Positions 25,488-39,100 of a stretch of 64,000 nucleotides of DNA are shown in pieces; within the stretch, counting starts at the first letter, position 1, and every line of letters begins with the position of its first letter. The notes below the pieces were generated by a model that made no database searches, had not been told where the DNA came from, and saw only the letters and a program-made list of their open reading frames with translations. Source of the DNA: Bacteroidales bacterium (lineage in GTDB: Bacteria > Bacteroidota > Bacteroidia > Bacteroidales > Lentimicrobiaceae); the NCBI GenBank assembly GCA_016709025.1, contig JADJEQ010000012.1:124001-188000 (forward strand), written 5' to 3'. Both the position numbers and the translations under genes were made by a program.

Positions 25488-28400
25488 TTAAGGTAAAGCA
25501 GCCCCGATATAATAGAACTGGTTGTTGTCGATGATTGTTCCGTCACCGGAGTCAATGATACCATCTCCGTTTATATCTGTATTGACGTATCCGGAAACAT
25601 AGTTAAACTGGTCGTTGTCAAACGGGGTTACATCACCACCATCAATAGCACCATCCTGGTTTGCATCGCCGCCATAGATCACGTATTCTCCATCTGTCAT
25701 CATCAGAAGATTGCCACCAAAAGCCTTTGAAGGTCCGTCAAAATCATAGGTTATCAAACCGCCGGCCAATGAAAGAGGAAATGCTGTGGTTGTTTCGATG
25801 CTGTTACGATGTTTTATTGTGATATAATAGGAATCCGGGAATGAGACTGGCACCGGGACATTGGCTTTCCCATTGGTGCCAAGATTGACATTGTTGGCAG
25901 AATGCTCAATCAGGGAATAGTTCCCGGCATTGTGAAGCTCAACCGTAATCTGGTCGGCAATGCCCGGGCCAAACTGCGGGCCAAGTTCATTGTTGGCCTG
26001 ATTCATGGTTCCTGATCCTGAATAAAGTCCTTCGAGGAAGGCGGTGAGACTGACAACTTTATTCGGATTGTTTATGATTACGTTGTAATCTTCAGTTTCG
26101 CCATAATACTGTTCGCTACAGGGTTCAAAATTATCATAGAAATATACTTCCCGCACCCTCATTCGGGTTGTTCCCGGAAAAGCTCCCATAGGAACAGTGA
26201 ATGTAATGGTACCGGTTGCTGGTGTAGGAGGTATATTTATATTCCCAAGCTTTTCAGTGACATCAAACTGGCCGTCGTAGTTGTAATCAATCCAGACTGA
26301 AATATTGTTTCCACTGGTATATGTTCCCGGACTTAGAGTTACTGTATAGGTAGAACCGGCATCCAGGTTGGTGGACATGGTATTGTAGTATGTATAGTAA
26401 GGATAAGGAGTAGCTCCGGAAGGATTGTTAATGCTTCCCAACTGAACCAGTGAGATGTAGTCGCCGTCAGATGTACCGGTTATATATGTCGGATTACAAT
26501 ATTGAATGGGCAGCACATTGATATTATAATCTTCCGTTTCTCCGTAATACTGCGAAGAACAGGGATCAAAATCACTGTAAAAATAAACTTCCCGTACCCG
26601 CATTCTGGTTATTCCCGGAGGAGCATTGGCAGGCACAGTAAATGTAATCGTGCCGGTTGCCGGTGCTGGAGGTATGTTAATATTTCCCAGCTTTTCATAG
26701 GTTTCGAAAACACCATTCTGATTATAATCGATCCAGACTGATATATTATTACCTGTGCTATATGTCCCGGGACTAAGGGTAATATTGTATGCCGACCCTG
26801 GCGACAGGTCGGTGGACATGCTGCTGTAATAAGTGTAATATGGATTGGGTGAGGCTCCGGTAGCATTGTTGATGCTTCCCAACTGAACCAACGATATAAA
26901 ATCGCCCTCAGTAGAACCGCTAATATAGGTCGGAGTGCAATACTGGACGGGAAGGATATTTACATTGTAGTCTTCTGTTTCACCATAGGCATAGGTGAAA
27001 CAAGGGTCTATGTCGCTATAGGAATAAACTTCACGCACCCGCATTCGGGTTGCACCCAGTGTAGCAGATATAGGAACCGTAAATGTGATGGTACCTGTTG
27101 CCGGAGCAGCCCGCAATTTCCACATTTCCAAGTTTTTCACTTGTTTCAAAAACACCGTTGTTATTGTAATCAATCCATACCGAGATATTGTTATAGGCGT
27201 AATAGGTACCGGCACTCAGCGTGATGGTGTTTGATGAAGCGCGTGCTATGTCCGTTGACAGGCTGCTGAAATAAGTATAATATGGTCCTGTCGATGCCCC
27301 TGTTGCATTGTTGATGCTTCCCAGCTGAACCAGGCTGATATAATCACCGGCACCGGCTCCATTGGTATAGGATGGGATACAGTAAGGTGCAACATTGATA
27401 TAATTGGTTTTGATTTCAGAATCAGTTCCATAAGAATTGGTTGCTACCAGCGTTACAGTATAGGGCCGGCAACAGTAAACAGAACCTGAGGGTTCTGCGA
27501 AGCGCACTGGTGCCACCGCCAAAAGTCACCGTATTCGGGCTGAAGCTCCAGGCCCAGGAGGTGGGCACGTTGGTGGTAAGATCAGTAAAATTTACCGTCT
27601 GGTTAACAGCCGGAGTTGTTGTAGAAGCTGAGAACTGAGCGACAGGTGACAAAGGTGGGATCTGAAAAACGCCAACCTGGTTTTTCCGCCCACCATTAAA
27701 ATATTCACCAATGGACCAAAATGTTAAATCATCATTGGGGTCAATGGTCATCTGGGCATAATCACCATAGCGGTAATGGGGATCTATCTGGGTTCCGTTT
27801 GCAATAACATCCTCAGTAAGTGTCATGGTTCCCAAAGGATCTGACGCCCGCCTGCCGGTAAACGGAGCGATGGGAAAGTTGATGTATTCACCACCGTATA
27901 GGCAAGGCCAATACTCCCGTTCTGATCCATACACATGTTCCCGCAGAATGCACTTACTCCGCCTGGTGCCGAGTAGGTTCCTTCCTGGTATATGGTCCAT
28001 GGAGTCCCATCCGTAGTTTGCCGGAGTTCGAACCAGCGTATCCCGGAATAATTATCCGCTCCGTTCAGGTCAACCACGAAATTAAAAACGGCAGTATTGT
28101 ATGTTGGGAATCGCCGGTATTGCGCCATATACATGATGGTTGCCTGCAATGCGTCAATATCAGATCCTCCGGGAGGCTGAGGAGGTTTGAAAGGATCCGC
28201 CATCGAATAATCCGTCGAAGGGCGCGGTAGGTATGATCTGCGGTGTGGAGATGGTTGAACTTGCCGGGGTCGTCCAGTTTACATTAATGGTCCAAAGTTT
28301 AAGGTGATCGCTTGCAACACCACCCCAGGAATCATCCTGCATATATACAATTGGCATATTTCCAGGGAGGAGCTATTGACCCGTTAGCATTGAATCCCAT

Positions 28401-29225
28401 CGGCTATAAAGCCTGAGGTTATGATCCCGGGCAAGGGAAATCCCTGCATGGTGGCAGCAGGATTCCCTGCAATCATCTTCTCCTGTCGAGCGCAAAACCA
28501 CCTGGCTTGTTCCGGCGGTTCCTGAATTCTTATTGGCTGTAATGTAATAACCATCCGACCAAACGGAGAACTTCGGATAATCCGGGAAAGAATTGGTTGG
28601 AAACCTGTAAACATACCAGCCACTGGTAACTGGATTTGATCCCTGGCTGATGGCTACATCAAAACCATTGGAATAAAATTCGGTGATCAGGAACCTGTCG
28701 GCATACCGGTCGTAGATCACAATGGGATCTCCCAAAGTGCCGGGAAGAATGGTGCCGAGAGAGGCTACCGGGGTTAGAGGGTTTCCTGCCTTATCCCATA
28801 TTTCTGAAGGCAGAGTTCCAGGAGTTCACGAAATGGTTTGGACCTACAGCACCTGTCGGATCCGTTGGAGTAGAGCCTGATACAGCAGCCTCAAAGGTAA
28901 GAATCGGTGCCCTGCCCTGGGTTTGTGCAGCCCTGCTTTGCTGATCCCAGAGCGGATCGTTGCCAACAGGCAGACCTTTACCCGGAACTGAAGTGTTGGA
29001 ACCCCATCGCTTGGGATTGAACTCCTTGACAAGGTTCTCAGACGGCTTAAAAGTCCCGTTTGCAATCTGGGATTCGATCGAAGGAACCTCCCCGAGGAAG
29101 ATTGCATCTACAACCAGGGTTGGTCCCTGTGGACCATCATTGATGATATTCTGATCGTTCTGTGCTTTTGCCAGGACAGAAAAAATCAATAAGACCATAC
29201 TCAATAGGAGTGTAATTTTTTTCAT
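25488..29225 (-). pseudogene. Broken secreted PKD/GEVED protein with dockerin-like tail
   Basis: The reading starts at 29225 with a signal peptide (MKKITLLLSMVLLIFSVLAKAQ). It continues in pieces that change frame at about 28800, 28370-28480, 28200, 27870, 27470-27510 and 27110. Joined, they form one protein of about 1,230 residues. An N-terminal domain (DPTGAVGPNHFVNSW, GDPIVIYDRYADRFLITEFY) is followed by a PKD domain (NFTDLTTNVPTSWAWSFSP) and three to four GEVED-like repeats (YISLVQLGSINNATGA, NISVWIDYN, TRMRVREVYFY, YGETEDYN). The shared C-terminal module follows, here with a divergent tail (GDANQDGAIDGGD, ending GAALP). At least six frame breaks make a working product unlikely unless the assembly is faulty. 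Confidence 0.8.
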
Positions 29226-29473
29226 ACGTGGGTTTTTGGATTAAACATTATTGTTGCGGATGTTTGGACATCCATGCTCAATCAATGAAAATAAGGAGGG
29301 GAAGATTCGGGCAGAAAACAAGAAGCTGTGCAAGAGAAAACAAAGATAAGTTCCATGACAATAGTTTCGACATTTCAGTAAAAATAAAGTTTAATTAGTC
29401 TAAATAAGAATAATAAGCGAATATTAACTCCCTTGATTCTGCAGAAGCCGGCCTGCATTCCATAAAAATGTTT

Positions 29474-29508
29474 AAAGCCCTTTCCGGGCTGATTCCGGAA
29501 AGGGCTTT
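29474..29508 (-). terminator. Terminator after the dockerin-tailed gene ending at 29552
   Basis: A perfect 14-bp stem, AAAGCCCTTTCCGG / CCGGAAAGGGCTTT, has A/T-rich flanks. The remaining space up to 29225 shows no gene. Confidence 0.8.
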
Positions 29509-29551
29509 ATAAAACCAGTGTTTTTCAGGGATAGCGTGTTCCCTGAAAGGA

Positions 29552-32500
29552 TTATGGTGTCACACTCCCCACATACCCCGCCGCATTGTTATCCACAATG
29601 GTCATATCGGCGGTGTCGGTGATTCCATCTCCGTTTACATCTGAGACCAGGTAGCCGGCCGCGTAGTTGGCTGCATCGTTGTCAACGGGCGTTATATCGC
29701 CGGTATCCACAATACCGTCCTGGTTAACATCACCGCTATAGATTGTATATTGCCCGGTAATCATTTGTAACAGATTGCCGCCATAGGCTTTGAAGGGCCA
29801 TCAAAACTATAGTTTATAATGCCCGGAGCCAGAGATACCGGAGAGGTTGTAGTGGTTTCAATGCTGTTGCGATGCCTGATGGTAATATAGTATGTGCGGT
29901 AAGGTTGGCAGGCAGATTAACGGAAGCCTGCCCATTGGTGCCCAGTTTGACATTTTCAACAAAATATTCCATTTCATAGTAATCCGACGCGTTCCTGAAC
30001 TCAACCCTTATCTCATCGGCAATGCCTTCACCGAATTGCGGGCCGTTTTCGTTGCTGGCCTGACGCATGTTATCGGTCCCGTTGTAGAGCCCTTCAAGGA
30101 ATAAAGTCAGGTTGAGTTGTTTGGGAGTGCCCCAGTGAATACGGCCGTAAGGGTCGTCTTCAAATGCCTCGCCTGCAAAGGCCCCGGTAGCATTTATAAA
30201 GGATACACTGCCTTGATCTACACTTTTTCTTACATTAAACTGACCTCCCCAGGTATTGGCCGGAAAAACTGCATTTTCAATTACAACGTCCTGATCGTTT
30301 TCTATAGAAAGTAAAGTTACATGGCCCGCTTTCACCATTGCGGAATTCGCAGTTATAAAAGCTTCAGTCAGGGCAAGTGTAGCCTCAGGCGCTATATAGA
30401 TTCCTGGTCATCCATGTTTTCAAAAACTGTATGATTGGTGAGCATCCAACCTCCCGGATTCACATTAAACGAATAGCGATCTGCAGGCGTTATACCTGTC
30501 AGTGTTGATAATGTACCTTCATTGCCATAAAGGTAAAGATAGCCGCCGCTATTCACATTTAGTGTTCCACTATTTTTCAATTTTATAGTAGAGGATGATA
30601 CCCTGAAGTCACCCCCATCACCTATTGCAATGTTTCCGCAATTAATCGTTGACCCAAACGGAACATCTACAGTGCCGTTATCAACACTGAGCGTATTGTT
30701 TATTGTGGAACTATAAGGTGACCAATAACCGGGAGAGGGATATATTTATTTTAAGGTTGTAAAATGCAGCTCCATCCTGGGCAAGTATCAGGCTATTCTG
30801 ATTACCATAAATCTCAACCATACCGCCAAAGGGATTAAAACCCGGAGATTGCGCCATAAATCCTTTTTGTGTGCGGATAATTCCTCCTGAAATGTTGGAA
30901 GTGAAGCTATATGGTGCAGCATCCTGAATCAGAATTGCCTGATCAACAAAATCGAGTACACCGTTAGTCATTGTCAAACCGGCATTTGCGTAGCTGCCCC
31001 AGAAGCTTTGAAACGCTCCGCCATAAACTTTAAACTCACCACCATTTATGTTCAGGGTTCCATGTAAATCGATGCTCTGTATGGCATCCTGATGCAATTC
31101 GATTGAGTTGCCCCAGAGAACATATTCGCCATAGATCCCATCGTCGGCAAGGTCGGAAGCGTAAAACGTGCTGCCCCCGGCTATCCATATACCGCCCTGG
31201 GTCCAGTCATAAACCTGGCAAGTGATGGATGAACCTGTCTGATCGTAAAAATATTGTAAGGCTTTATCGATTTCAAGGATATTGAACGTTTCTGTTGAAC
31301 ATAACTGAGGATAAATACCTGTAAAAATTACCCTTCCGGTACCTTCAAGAAATGCATCTGGCCCCGCTGTATTGTTCCAGTCACCTTCAAGCTGAATAGT
31401 CCTGTTGTTGCTGTTAAAGAGTCCACTCTGTATGCTGAGGTTGTTGGTTAATCTGATATTTGATGATAAAGCCACAGTATTGCCTGGATTTTTATTGATC
31501 AGAACATTGTAAAATGAACTGCCCGCAATCTGACTGATTGCAACCGTGTTCCCATCACCATAAAACTCAAATGTACCCCCTTCGGGGTTAAAGTCGGTTC
31601 TGGTGCAGGTGAAATTGTTTGCTGTACGAATGATTCCGCCACTGATGCTATCGATCAGGGTATAAGCTGATGTCTGATAAATATTCAAGCCACAGGTTTT
31701 CAGGTCAATGATTCCTGAAGTCATTTTTAATTTGGCATTGTTACCGTAAGGCCAGTAACTTACCGAACCGAACAGGTTAATAGTGCCTCCATAATTATAC
31801 AATTCACCTGCCAGGTCAACAAAAGTTCCGGTGCCTGAATTGGTAAGGTTGATTGTCGCACCCTCCTGGCAAATGAATGTGCCTTTTATGGCGTTATCGG
31901 TCAGGTCGTTTGCCGTAAAGGTTGCCCCTTCATCCACCTCTATTCCGCCGGAAGTCCAGTCGTAGCTGGCACAGGTAACCTCTCCCGTAATATTCAAGTT
32001 GGAGTTTAACAAATTAATTTCCAGGTTGTTAAAGATAGTTCCATTGGGTGAGATGATAGATCTCCATGATGTGAATTCAACAGTACCTGCAGATGCATCA
32101 AACCCGGCCGGTCCTGCCTGATTTACGAAATCGCCATCACACACGATGTCATAGGTAGCTGTGGGCGAAGGCCCATTGTTACAGCTAAGAGTTCCACTAT
32201 ATATGGTGATATCAGAGACTGACAGATCGCCTGATTTTATGTAGCAAATACCGCCGGGTTTGTCAATTACAAGACCTCCTAATTCCGCATCAGGATACTG
32301 AAGGTCAATGTATTGTGTTCCCGTACCATTCATGATCAGTTCGCAGAGCCAACTATTGCTGGCATTTGATTCAAGGGTAAAATCGCCTTTGCATAGTAAA
32401 CTGCCGTTTCCCAGGATTTCGGATCCGCTATAACCTATGCAACTGCCATAAACCTCGACGTATGAAAACGGTGTCAAGAAATGGAGGATACCTCCACTTT

Positions 32501-35126
32501 CAATTTCAAGAGCGTTGGCTCCAAGATTGGTTATCGTTAAAAATTGTAAAGTAAAGGTGCCTTCCCGTATCTCAAAGGTGCCTGAGCATATGATGGTACC
32601 CTGCGATTGTGCGACGGTGTACGCATCGGCTTTAGTTATCCTGATATTCCTGTATACATCGTACGGATCGGAATACCAGAATGTGTCTTCACTGCCTGTA
32701 AAATACAGGTATGAACTGCCATTCATGGTAAACTGTCCCAGATGCGAATCGAAATCCCTGAAAATGTTTAAATAGCTGTTATCAGCCATTGTCAGCGCCG
32801 TCCCGGTTTCAAGGATCAAATCCCTGCAATAAGCCGTTGCATCGGAAATTAGCGGCATATTGGGTACATTTTGCGGTATTACGACATCGGTTGAAGAACC
32901 GGGGACCATGTTATTGTCCCAGTTCTCGGGAGTCATCCAGGATGTTGAAAATAGCCCTGTCCAAAGCCCGGGTGTTGCTGTGGTCCAGCTGATCAGGTTG
33001 TAGGGATCATTTTCATATGCTGATCCCGCATAGGCTCCGGTGGCACTTCTGAATTCAATGCTGCCTGCGTTATTCTGCTTTTACACATTGTTAAATACCG
33101 GGGCGGTCGGAAAGTTTGCCCCCCGAATAATTAACTCCTGACTGTTGCTGAAGTACAGGAACCTGTCAACACCATACGAAAAAGTACACTGATCGAACGG
33201 GTTCAGCGGATCAACGGTAGCTGTGCTGTAGATATTTATCCCGTGATTGTATTCAAAAATTGCATATCTGGCCGAAATGGTGCCATACACATGAAATTCA
33301 TGGTGCCCCGATGCGGCATTGTCGGTTATGATCGGTTTGCTTACAGAAGTCCCAATTGCTTTTAAGGTTCCCCCATTGGCCACTGTAATGGCCTTTGTTC
33401 CTTTAACCCTCAATACTGATCCGTTTTCAATCCAGAGGGTACCACCGTTGTTAACAGAAATATTGCCGTTGGTGAACAGTATTTTACCGGTAGCCAGGAA
33501 AGTCCCGCTTTGAACCGTTAGTAATCCGTTAACAGTTACGTTTGTGGCTAAGGTTACCGTGTTTGCCGTTGCCTTGTTGATGGCTAAATTGTAAAGATTG
33601 CCGGCGTTCATGGTCAGGTTGGTATTGGCTGAACCAACCAACTCAACAGTACCTGCTGCCGGGTTAAAATCAGAGCGGCCATTGGTAAAGTTGCCTGCTG
33701 TCTTAATGGTTCCGCCGGTTATGTTGTTGGTAAATGTATAGGAGGCATCGGTTCTGATCAGAATACCCTGATCCACAAAATTCAGCACCCCACCCGACAT
33801 GGTAATTGCTGCATTGCCCTCATAAGGCCACCAGCTTGGATTGTTTCCGCCATAAACATTAAAGTTCCCGCCATAAATATACAAATTGCCCCTAAGATCA
33901 ATATTTCCGCCGTAGTTGTAAAGGTTAATGGTGCAGTTTGCATTGCAATAAAAACTGCCCGCGATCGCATCATCTGTCAGGTCATTGGCTGTGAATGTAC
34001 CCCCGTTAAGTACATCGACAGGCCCAGCAGTCCAGTTGTAATGTGAACAGGTAACTGTTGTTCCGTTTACCCTGAGTGCACCACCAATTGCTTTGTGTAC
34101 TTCCAGGTTATAAAAGTTTTCGCTGGAACAATACTGGTGAACATTGCCCCCATTGAAAATAACCGTTCCAGTTCCTTCGGTAAATCCGGATGTTCCGACA
34201 TTATTGGTCCAGTTCCCAAACAGGCCAATGGTGCTGGCACCCGCATCAAGCACACCTGCCTGAATGGTCATATTGCCCATCAGTTGCATTATATAGCTTG
34301 TAGATATGGTTACAGTTCCTCCTGTGTTGATATTTATTGAATTGAAGTAGTCGTTGATGTTGATCTGAATACTCTGGGTTCCGGAAGTTTTTTCGAAACT
34401 CAGGGTTCCGGAACCCATATTAATATTGCCTGAGTTGACAAGATTGCCTTTTAAAATGGTAGTAATATTTGCCTGACCATTCAGTACTGCGCCTGAGCCT
34501 ATGTTGATGGGCCCGTTGATTGCAAGGGCTGAAGTTGAAGCGGCGCCTATGTATACAATTGCTCCTCCTGTTTTATTAACCACAAGACCATAGAAACTGC
34601 TGTTGGCGCTGTTGGACGTAATCGTGGAATTATTGCTCCCGGTAAAGGTAACCGTGCTATAACCCATGCTTACAGATGAACCTGTTGCAAATTCCCAGTT
34701 ACCAGATACATTGATGCCACCGTTGATTGCGCCTGTCATGGAAGATCCGGAAGCCCAGGTGACGTTGACAGCTGTGAAGGTTCCGGTATGGGTAATCGCA
34801 CTTCCAATACTGAATGAACCGTAAATAATTGTATTTCCCGAGGCGGTCAGCAAGGCATTGTTTGCTGAGGTCCCGCTGATTGTCAGCGAGGCTCCGGCAT
34901 TGATGGTCAGGTTATTGCAAACACCCGTAGTGCCTGATAACAAAGGTTGATTTGACGGCGCCGAAGGAATTGTAACATTATCGGCGGCAGTGGGCGCCCC
35001 GGCCGGCGACCAGTTGGTTGATGTGCTCCAGGCTGTGCTGGTTGTTCCGGTCCATGTCTTTTGCGCGGATACTCCGGTTGAAATAATGATTGCCAGAAGT
35101 GCAATTAAAAGTAACTTGCTTTTCAT
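29552..35126 (-). pseudogene. Broken giant beta-helix-like adhesin, copy A
   Basis: This is a full-length paralog of the intact gene at 36108-41690. The first frame (35126-33081) has a signal peptide and a beta-helix-like repeat region starting KTWTGTTSTAWSTSTNWSP. It ends at a TAA that stands where the paralog has Trp. The same frame resumes immediately and runs to 30711. Frame changes follow near 30711, 30400, 29905 and 29795, before the intact tail GDVNQDGIVDTGD to GSVTP. One nonsense codon plus about four frameshifts make it a decaying copy. An acylphosphatase-like gene lies 50 bases upstream, exactly as in the other copy. Confidence 0.85.
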
Positions 35127-35176
35127 AAGAGTATGATGTTGGATGTTATTATTCTATTGCCTGATGAAATGATCAG

Positions 35177-35458
35177 TTAAGCGGTATGGCGGTAGATATC
35201 GAACTCAGTAAAGTGACCGCTGTAGTTAAGGTAAGTATGTTGCAGTGTATGTATAGTTTCCTGTATATTCAGTTCAATCCATTCAATGAAGGCAATCACA
35301 TCTTCTTCATCGCCCTCCATCAGGATTCTGACACCCGATGAGGCACTGTAATCCATCCGGCCTTTTATCCTTAGCCGGTAGGCGGCCTTCATGCATTCAA
35401 ATCCGAAACCATCATCGTATGATTTTCTTTCAAACCGGATTTCTGAAAATGCGGGCAT
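35177..35458 (-). CDS. Acylphosphatase-like protein, copy 1
   Basis: The 93-residue product has the size and strand/helix order of acylphosphatases (a GFGFECMKAAYRLRIKGRM core, then RILMEGDEEDVIAFIEWIE). The family's catalytic Arg in the GFR motif is replaced (GFGFE), and the catalytic Asn position has become Asp/Tyr (GRMDY), so acyl phosphate hydrolysis is unlikely. It is nearly identical to the protein at 41741-42022. It lies 50 bases before the broken adhesin on the same strand, and its promoter has the direct-repeat operator described at 35481-35540. A binding or regulatory role for the adhesin operon is an inference. Confidence 0.75.
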   Translation of the reverse strand: MPAFSEIRFERKSYDDGFGFECMKAAYRLRIKGRMDYSASSGVRILMEGDEEDVIAFIEWIELNIQETIHTLQHTYLNYSGHFTEFDIYRHTA

Positions 35459-35480
35459 GTGTTTCTGTATTAAGGCAAAT

Positions 35481-35540
35481 CAAATATATGTTGTGATTGT
35501 CAACAAAAGCAAATTTCAGGGTAGGACAAATGGTAGGACA
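35481..35540 (-). promoter_or_regulatory. Promoter with 9-bp direct-repeat operator, copy 1
   Basis: Read on the minus strand: TGTCCTACC, three bases, TGTCCTACC (35540-35520), then TTTG (35513-35510) as the -33 element, 21 bases, and TATATTTG (35488-35481) as the -7 element. The acylphosphatase-like start codon follows after 22 bases. The same elements at the same distances occur at 42045-42104 and 42658-42717, the last with a different spacer sequence. That supports function. Confidence 0.7.
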
Positions 35541-35567
35541 GCTATTGAAATAATTGAATAGCAATGA

Positions 35568-35868
35568 TTACTGCGATATCAGAAAGCTGTATAAGTCGGC
35601 TTCGGCTACACATCTTGCAGCAAAGGATTCCATTTCATTTTCGCCTGAAGCAGCAGCCTGTTCCAGTGCAGTTTACCCGGTTCCATTACGGTATCCGGGT
35701 TTTCTTCCGCTTATCTTTCAATGTTATAAAGCAATGGATCTGTTACCCCGGCTTATTCATCCTGCCAAAGTTCATTTGGATGAAACTTTTAGAATCTATT
35801 CCCGTTAGGCTCAGGGTCTGTATCAGCGGGATCATAAGAATGGCAGTTTTCTTCAGGGTTGGAGTCAT
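35568..35868 (-). pseudogene. Remnant of the TPR/LuxR-like regulator, internally deleted
   Basis: The ATG at 35868 opens a frame resembling the N-terminus of the intact regulator at 44621-46564 (MTPTLKKTAIL against MNPTLKKTVFL, and SFIQMNFGR against NFIRKNFGR). It soon stops. The far end, at 35610-35568, encodes its C-terminus (EADLYSFLISQ and stop). About 1.7 kb of the gene, all TPR, membrane and most DNA-binding sequence, has been lost. As with the intact gene, it lies directly downstream of a dockerin-tailed adhesin. Confidence 0.8.
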
Positions 35869-36019
35869 GGGCTCAAATCCTGAATTCAACGGTAACTATT
35901 ACCGCCTTCCTTGCAAGAGGTAACCTGCCGACTTCCTCTGACCCTGCATATCAATGATTTTTCATAGTTGGTAAAATGTTATAGAGTGTTCAGAATACTA
36001 GAAGCACACAGCAAAATAA

Positions 36020-36055
36020 AAAAAGCCTTCCGTCCTGTTTCAGACGAAAGGTTTT
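36020..36055 (-). terminator. Terminator after adhesin copy B
   Basis: AAAAGCCTTCCGTC / GACGAAAGGTTTT forms an imperfect stem. It is homologous to the hairpins at 46719-46751 and 55115-55145, which also follow dockerin-tailed genes. Confidence 0.7.
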
Positions 36056-36107
36056 CTTTAATTGCGCCGGAAACAGGTTGAATCCCGGCCTTTGATTCGC
36101 TGAACGA

Positions 36108-39100
36108 TCAGGGCGTAATACTCCCGACATACCCCGCCGCGTTGTTATCCACAATGGTCATATCGGCGGTGTCGGTGATGCCGTCACCGTTCACATCTGA
36201 GTCAATATAGCCTACCGTATAATTGGCTGTATCGTTGTCAACCGGGGTTATGTCGGCGGTGTCGATAAATCCATCCTGATTGACATCGCCGCTGTAGATC
36301 GCGTAATATCCGTCGGCCATCATCAGCAGGTTGCCTCCGTAAGCTTTGGCAGGGGTATTGAAACTGTAATTAATTGTTCCCGGAGCAAAGGAAACCGGTG
36401 CGGCTGTGGTTGTTTCGAGTCCATTGCGGTGACGAATGGTGATGTAATAGGATTGTGACAGTGATGCCGGAAAGTTTATGCTGGCAAGACCATTTGTACC
36501 AAGCATGACATGCCCGGCCACATATTCGGTTTCGTAGTAATCGAGTCCGCTATGGAATTCAACGGTTATCTCATCGGCAATGCCATCACCGAATTGGGGA
36601 CCGTTTTCGTTGTAGGCCTGGTTCATGGTGCCGGATCCCGCATACAATCCCTCCAGTAATACCTGAAGGTTAAGCTGTTTCAGTGGCCCCCAGTGAATGC
36701 GGTTGTGGGGGTCATCGTCGAAATTCTCACCTGAAAAGTCACCGGTAGCATAGTTTAAGGTGATGCTTCCCTGGTTCATGGTTTTTCTCACATTGCTTCC
36801 GCCGTTCCAGGTATTGGGTGGGAAGATGGCATTGTCGATAACGAGGTCCTGGTTATTTTCTATGGTCAGCAGCGTTCCTCCGGGTGAACCGTTGCGGAAT
36901 TCACAATTGGCAAAGGCATATGCCGGATTGATGGTGGCACCTGCGTCAATGTAAACGCCTTGTACCGGAAGATGCTCAAAGGTTGTGTAAGAAGCTTCAA
37001 ACATAGAACCACTGTGGGCTGTCAGGGTGTAAGTATCACCTGTGTTTTTGCTTCTGACACGGGCAAGTGCCCCGGGGTAGCCATAGAAGGCTAAGCGGGA
37101 ATTTTCCAAAGCATTCACGGAAGCTAGATTGTGCATTTCAAGGGTGCCGGAGTTGACTGCCAGCCAGCCGCCTGCCTGGATTTCAAGCTGGTTTCCGCAT
37201 TCCACCACAGCCCCGAAGTTCACTTCAGCCAGCCCCTCTTCAACAGTGAAGTTGTTGTTTATTCTGGTATCAAGCATCAATAGCCTTTCCATAGGAGATG
37301 ACTTGCTGGTCCTGAGGTTCCACAATGATCCCCCGTCAGAAGTTCCAACCATTGGATTTCCCGCACCGTAGATTTCTACTTCACCTCCGGTCGGACTGAA
37401 TCCGGAAGTATTTACAAAGAACATACCCTGTGTTCTGATAGTTCCTCCGTTAATGTTACCTGTAAAGTTGTATGGATAAGATGCGGTGATGTTTATTCCA
37501 TAGTCGGTGATATCAAGGACTCCGCCGGTCATGATCAGGCTGGCATTTCCGCTGCCACCCCAGTATCCGGCACCCAAACCGCCGGAAATGGTAAATTGCC
37601 CGTTGTTAATGTTCAGCTCACCAACAAGGTCGGTGGTCTGTGCGGCATCCTGATGAAGCTCAATGGAATTTCCATAAAGAGTGAAAGAACCATAGATTCC
37701 GTTATCAGCCAGGTCAGCTGCATAAAAACTTCCGGTACCATCGATCCAGAGTCCTCCGCTGGTCCAGTCGTAACTCTCGCAGGAAATAGCCGCACCCGGC
37801 ATGTTGTAGAGCTTTTGGACTGGTTTATCGATCTCGAGTATATTAAATTCTTCAGTTGAACAGTATTGGGGTTTTATGCCGGTGAATCTGACGCGCCCAG
37901 TTGCTTCATGGAAAAAGCCCGGGCCGGCTATATTGTTCCAGTCGCCTGCCAGACTGATGGTTTGCTGATTGCAATGAAGCGACCCACTTTGTATGGTTAA
38001 ATCATTAAGTAATTCAACATGGTGATTCAGACCAACCAAGCCGCTTCCAGTCTTATTAATCAATAAATTATATATGTTGCACCCATCCTGAAAAGTGATT
38101 TGTGAAATGTTTGAGCTATATAATTCAACGGTTCCGCCTGTCGGATCAAAGTCCGGATTGAATAAATAAAAGTCTTCGGATATTCTGATAGTGCCACCGG
38201 AAATGCTGTCTGTTAAAAGATCATATGCATAATCCCGGATATCCAATCCGCAGGTCTTAAAGTCGATGGTGCCTGACGTCATAACTACTTTGGCATTGTT
38301 GTAAGATGCAGGCCATCTGCATGATGAGCCGTACAGGTTGAAGGTTCCACCATAGTTAAATAGTTCACCAGCCAGGTCGACAAATGCAAGATCTCCTGCA
38401 TTGGTGAGATTCATCGTACCATTCTCCTGACAAATAAACCTGCCTTTCATAAGGTTATCAGCCAGCTCGTTTGCAGTAAAAGTTGCCCCTTCAAGCACCT
38501 CTATCCCACCTGAAGTCCAGTCATAGTTTGCACAGGAAACCTCACCCTCAATCCGTATCAGGCCATCGTCCGAATCTATTTCCAGGGTGTTAAAGACAGT
38601 TCCATTGGGAGAAATGATGATAGATCCCCAATCGTTGAAAGTAATTTTACCGGTAGACGCATCAAATCCGGCCGGTCCGGCCTGATTTTCGAAACCATGT
38701 TTGCACACAATGTTATAAGTCGCGGTAGGAGAGGGACCGTTATCGCAGCTCAGGGTTCCACTATATATGTAGATACGAGAGGTAGACAGATCGCCTGATT
38801 TTATGTAACAAATTCCGCCGGGTTTGTTGATGACAAGGTGATCTATAAGGGTGACAGGATCCTGTAAGTCAATGAATTGAGTGCCATCACCGATCATGCC
38901 CAGGGCTCCAAACCACCATTCACAGTTGAATGACTCCAGGGTAAAATCGCCTTTGCATCCTAAACCACCGTTTCCCTGGATTACGGATCCGCTATAACCA
39001 ATGCAACCGCCATAAACCTCTACGTATGAGTAAGGTATCCAGAAATCGAGGATGCCTCCGTCTTCTATTTCAAATGCGTTGGCCCCGGTGTTGGTCACAG

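Noticed and set aside
29552..35126. Several separate small genes at this locus
   Set aside because: The pieces line up end to end with the intact 1,860-residue paralog, so they are fragments of one broken gene.
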